Source of the DNA: CAZSCF01 sp964636505
GTDB lineage: Bacteria; Patescibacteriota; Minisyncoccia; Moranbacterales; UBA2206
Direction of reading: 5' to 3'
DNA length: 15,973 bases
Assembly (NCBI GenBank): GCA_964636505.1
Contig: CAZWRY010000016.1
Location: forward strand, 1-15,973
How positions within the stretch are numbered: the stretch's first letter is position 1; every line of letters begins with the position of its first letter. The translations under genes and the position numbers were made by a program. Positions 15,492 through 15,973 of this stretch are shown here, in pieces. The notes below the pieces were generated by a model, which had not been told where the DNA came from, ran no database searches, and worked only from the letters and a program-made list of their open reading frames with translations.

Positions 15492-15510
15492 ATTTTTATG
15501 TTATATAATT

Positions 15511-15575
15511 AAAAACCGACTTTGCGTCGGCTGTTAAATCTGATAAACCCCAACAGCCGATTTCAAAAAATCAGC
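15511..15575 (-). promoter_or_regulatory. Putative transcription attenuator of the rnk-like gene (hairpins 1:2, 2:3, 3:4)
   Basis: Read on the minus strand, four segments can pair in two exclusive ways. Segment 1 (15568-15575, GCTGATTT) pairs with segment 2 (15556-15563, AAATCGGC; 8 pairs, one G-T). Segment 2 (15552-15560) pairs with segment 3 (15527-15535) by 9 perfect pairs (TCGGCTGTT/AACAGCCGA). Segment 3 (CCGAC, 15526-15530) pairs with segment 4 (GTCGG, 15516-15520) and is followed by TTTTTAATT. So 3:4 is a terminator, 2:3 an antiterminator and 1:2 its competitor. The terminator ends about 20 nt before the rnk ATG. Confidence 0.55.
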
Positions 15576-15610
15576 GGGAAAACGGTAATTTTGCTAAAAT
15601 TTTGCATCAT
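15563..15610 (-). CDS. Putative 15-codon leader peptide ahead of the rnk-like gene
   Basis: The reading frame MMQNFSKITVFPLIF ends with TGA at 15563-15565. Its last codons (CTG ATT TTT TGA) form segment 1 of the attenuator, so a ribosome on this ORF would decide which hairpins form. The ATG lies 8 nt after a -10 box, with no room for an SD, so it would be translated leaderlessly. It has three Phe codons including the last one, but no run of one regulatory codon. The ORF is short enough to occur by chance; its placement is the main evidence. Confidence 0.35.
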   Translation of the reverse strand: MMQNFSKITVFPLIF

Positions 15611-15648
15611 GAAAATTTATATTAAAACGTTATCCTAATTTTAGCAAA
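15590..15648. repeat. 12-bp perfect inverted repeat with 35-nt spacer
   Basis: TTTGCTAAAATT (15590-15601) and AATTTTAGCAAA (15637-15648). One arm contains the -35 box of the rnk-like gene, the other lies in the leader ORF. It could be an operator pair or a hairpin in DNA. Confidence 0.6.
15619..15647 (-). promoter_or_regulatory. Putative promoter of the rnk-like gene leader
   Basis: Minus strand TTGCTA (15642-15647), 17-nt spacer, TAATAT (15619-15624). The start of transcription would fall at about 15610-15613, right at the leader ATG, giving a transcript leader of about 120 nt before rnk. Confidence 0.5.
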
Positions 15649-15693
15649 GAAAATAAATAAAGCAAACTCTTAACAAATTTCAAATTTTTTACT

Positions 15694-15741
15694 AAAAAAC
15701 ACCCCCTGCCTACCGGCAGGCAGGTATCCATTGAGTGTTTT
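15694..15741 (-). terminator. Terminator after the rRNA trailer, built around a CCTGCCT/AGGCAGG palindrome
   Basis: The outer stem AAAACAC (15696-15702) pairs with GTGTTTT (15735-15741); the inner stem CCTGCCT (15705-15711) pairs with AGGCAGG (15718-15724) around 6 nt. On the minus strand it ends in GTGTTTTTT. It lies about 220 nt after the 16S 3' end and would stop that transcript. The GC-rich core looks like a dispersed palindromic element placed in an AT-rich stem. Confidence 0.75.
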
Positions 15742-15960
15742 ATATTTTTCAGCAAAGTTTATCGCTGTCTTTTGTGATTAGTCCTAGAGTCTATCGCGTG
15801 CTTGTACAAGACACGCTAGAGATTATAGCTCTCATGGGCATTGGCAGTTCTCCGATAAATCGGAGTTCGACCGCCTGATGATGACCATACCTTGCGACAC
15901 CCGGTTTGACCCGGCATATCTTTAATGCAAAGTATTCTACGGCACCATCGGAATTCTCCC
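15742..15960 (-). ncRNA. Structured 3' trailer of 16S rRNA (spacer-like), no tRNA or 23S seen
   Basis: About 220 nt, clearly richer in G and C than the neighbouring spacers, and without a reading frame. It contains several strong hairpins on the minus strand: CTCCGAT/ATCGGAG (within 15850-15870) enclosed by GGCGGT/ACTGCC, and GCGTG...CACGC enclosing CTTGTACAAG near 15798-15820. This fits a 16S-downstream spacer. No tRNA cloverleaf and no 23S 5' end (GGTTAAG-like) could be found before the terminator. Confidence 0.5.
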
Positions 15961-15973
15961 TAGAAAGGAGGTG
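15961..15973 (-). rRNA. 16S rRNA, extreme 3' end (cut by window edge)
   Basis: The minus strand enters the window as CACCTCCTTTCTA, which matches the universally conserved 3' end of bacterial 16S rRNA including the anti-SD. Only 13 bases are visible, so the call depends on this motif and on the structured spacer that follows. The alternative is a plus-strand SD (GAAAGGAGGTG) for a gene starting beyond the window. The structured, ORF-free upstream region and the edge falling in a conserved region favour 16S. Confidence 0.65.

Noticed and set aside
15825..15960. tRNA or 5S rRNA in the 16S spacer
   Set aside because: GGTCGAACTCC resembles a T-loop and CCGATGG resembles a 5S segment, but neither is in the right order or context for a cloverleaf or 5S fold.
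15961..15973. Shine-Dalgarno of a plus-strand gene beginning outside the window
   Set aside because: Not excluded, only less likely: the preceding 220 nt are structured and ORF-free and the motif extends to the TTTCTA form of a 16S end.
1..15973. CRISPR array, insertion sequence, integrase or toxin-antitoxin pair
   Set aside because: No regularly spaced repeats, transposase motifs or paired small toxin/antitoxin genes were found on either strand.

Overview
The window (about 16 kb, low GC, compact, mostly short gaps) looks like a scaffold from a member of the Patescibacteria / Candidate Phyla Radiation, probably Parcubacteria-like. This placement is an inference from gene content (a small cupin followed by a DUF4405 membrane protein, a secreted coiled-coil protein ending in an FSxFGW motif, an Rnk-like factor), the scarcity of Shine-Dalgarno (SD) sites and the CCTGCCT...AGGCAGG palindrome. 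It is not a marker-gene placement. The standard code fits: TAA, TAG and TGA all end intact genes.

Layout. 1-2.2 kb, minus strand: a glycosyltransferase followed by a SAM methyltransferase, probably for a surface glycan. A 100-N gap in the glycosyltransferase is flanked by an identical 55-bp repeat; collapsing it restores one 394-residue gene. 2.2-2.5 kb, minus: a small DUF378 membrane protein with the only very strong SD seen. 2.6-7.2 kb, plus: a periplasmic-adaptor/RND transporter pair, ended by a hairpin shared with the convergent gene. 7.2-9.6 kb, minus: an RsuA/RluB-type pseudouridine synthase and a PAS-PAS-GAF sensory protein interrupted by an in-frame TAG. 9.8-11.9 kb, minus: two secreted proteins, one a right-handed beta-helix and one a low-complexity/coiled-coil protein, that share a homologous C-terminal domain ending in F-S-[IL]-F-G-W. 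11.9-13.9 kb, minus: DUF4405, cupin and a membrane-anchored metallophosphoesterase. 14.0-15.0 kb, plus: a CaCA-family cation exchanger. 15.1-16.0 kb, minus: an Rnk/GreA-like regulator, and at the window edge what looks like the 3' end of 16S rRNA with its trailer and a terminator but no 23S gene.

Most interesting signals: (1) the leader of the rnk-like gene can be read as a complete ribosome-controlled attenuator (short leader ORF plus mutually exclusive 1:2, 2:3 and 3:4 hairpins, the last with a T tract); (2) the shared C-terminal domain of the two neighbouring secreted proteins; (3) several genes whose -10 box lies only 6-9 nt before the ATG, implying leaderless mRNAs, against one gene with a near-perfect SD; (4) a 16S 3' end not followed by 23S; (5) a heptamer repeat and palindrome inserted in frame in the glycosyltransferase. 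No CRISPR array, insertion sequence, tRNA or attachment site was recognised.
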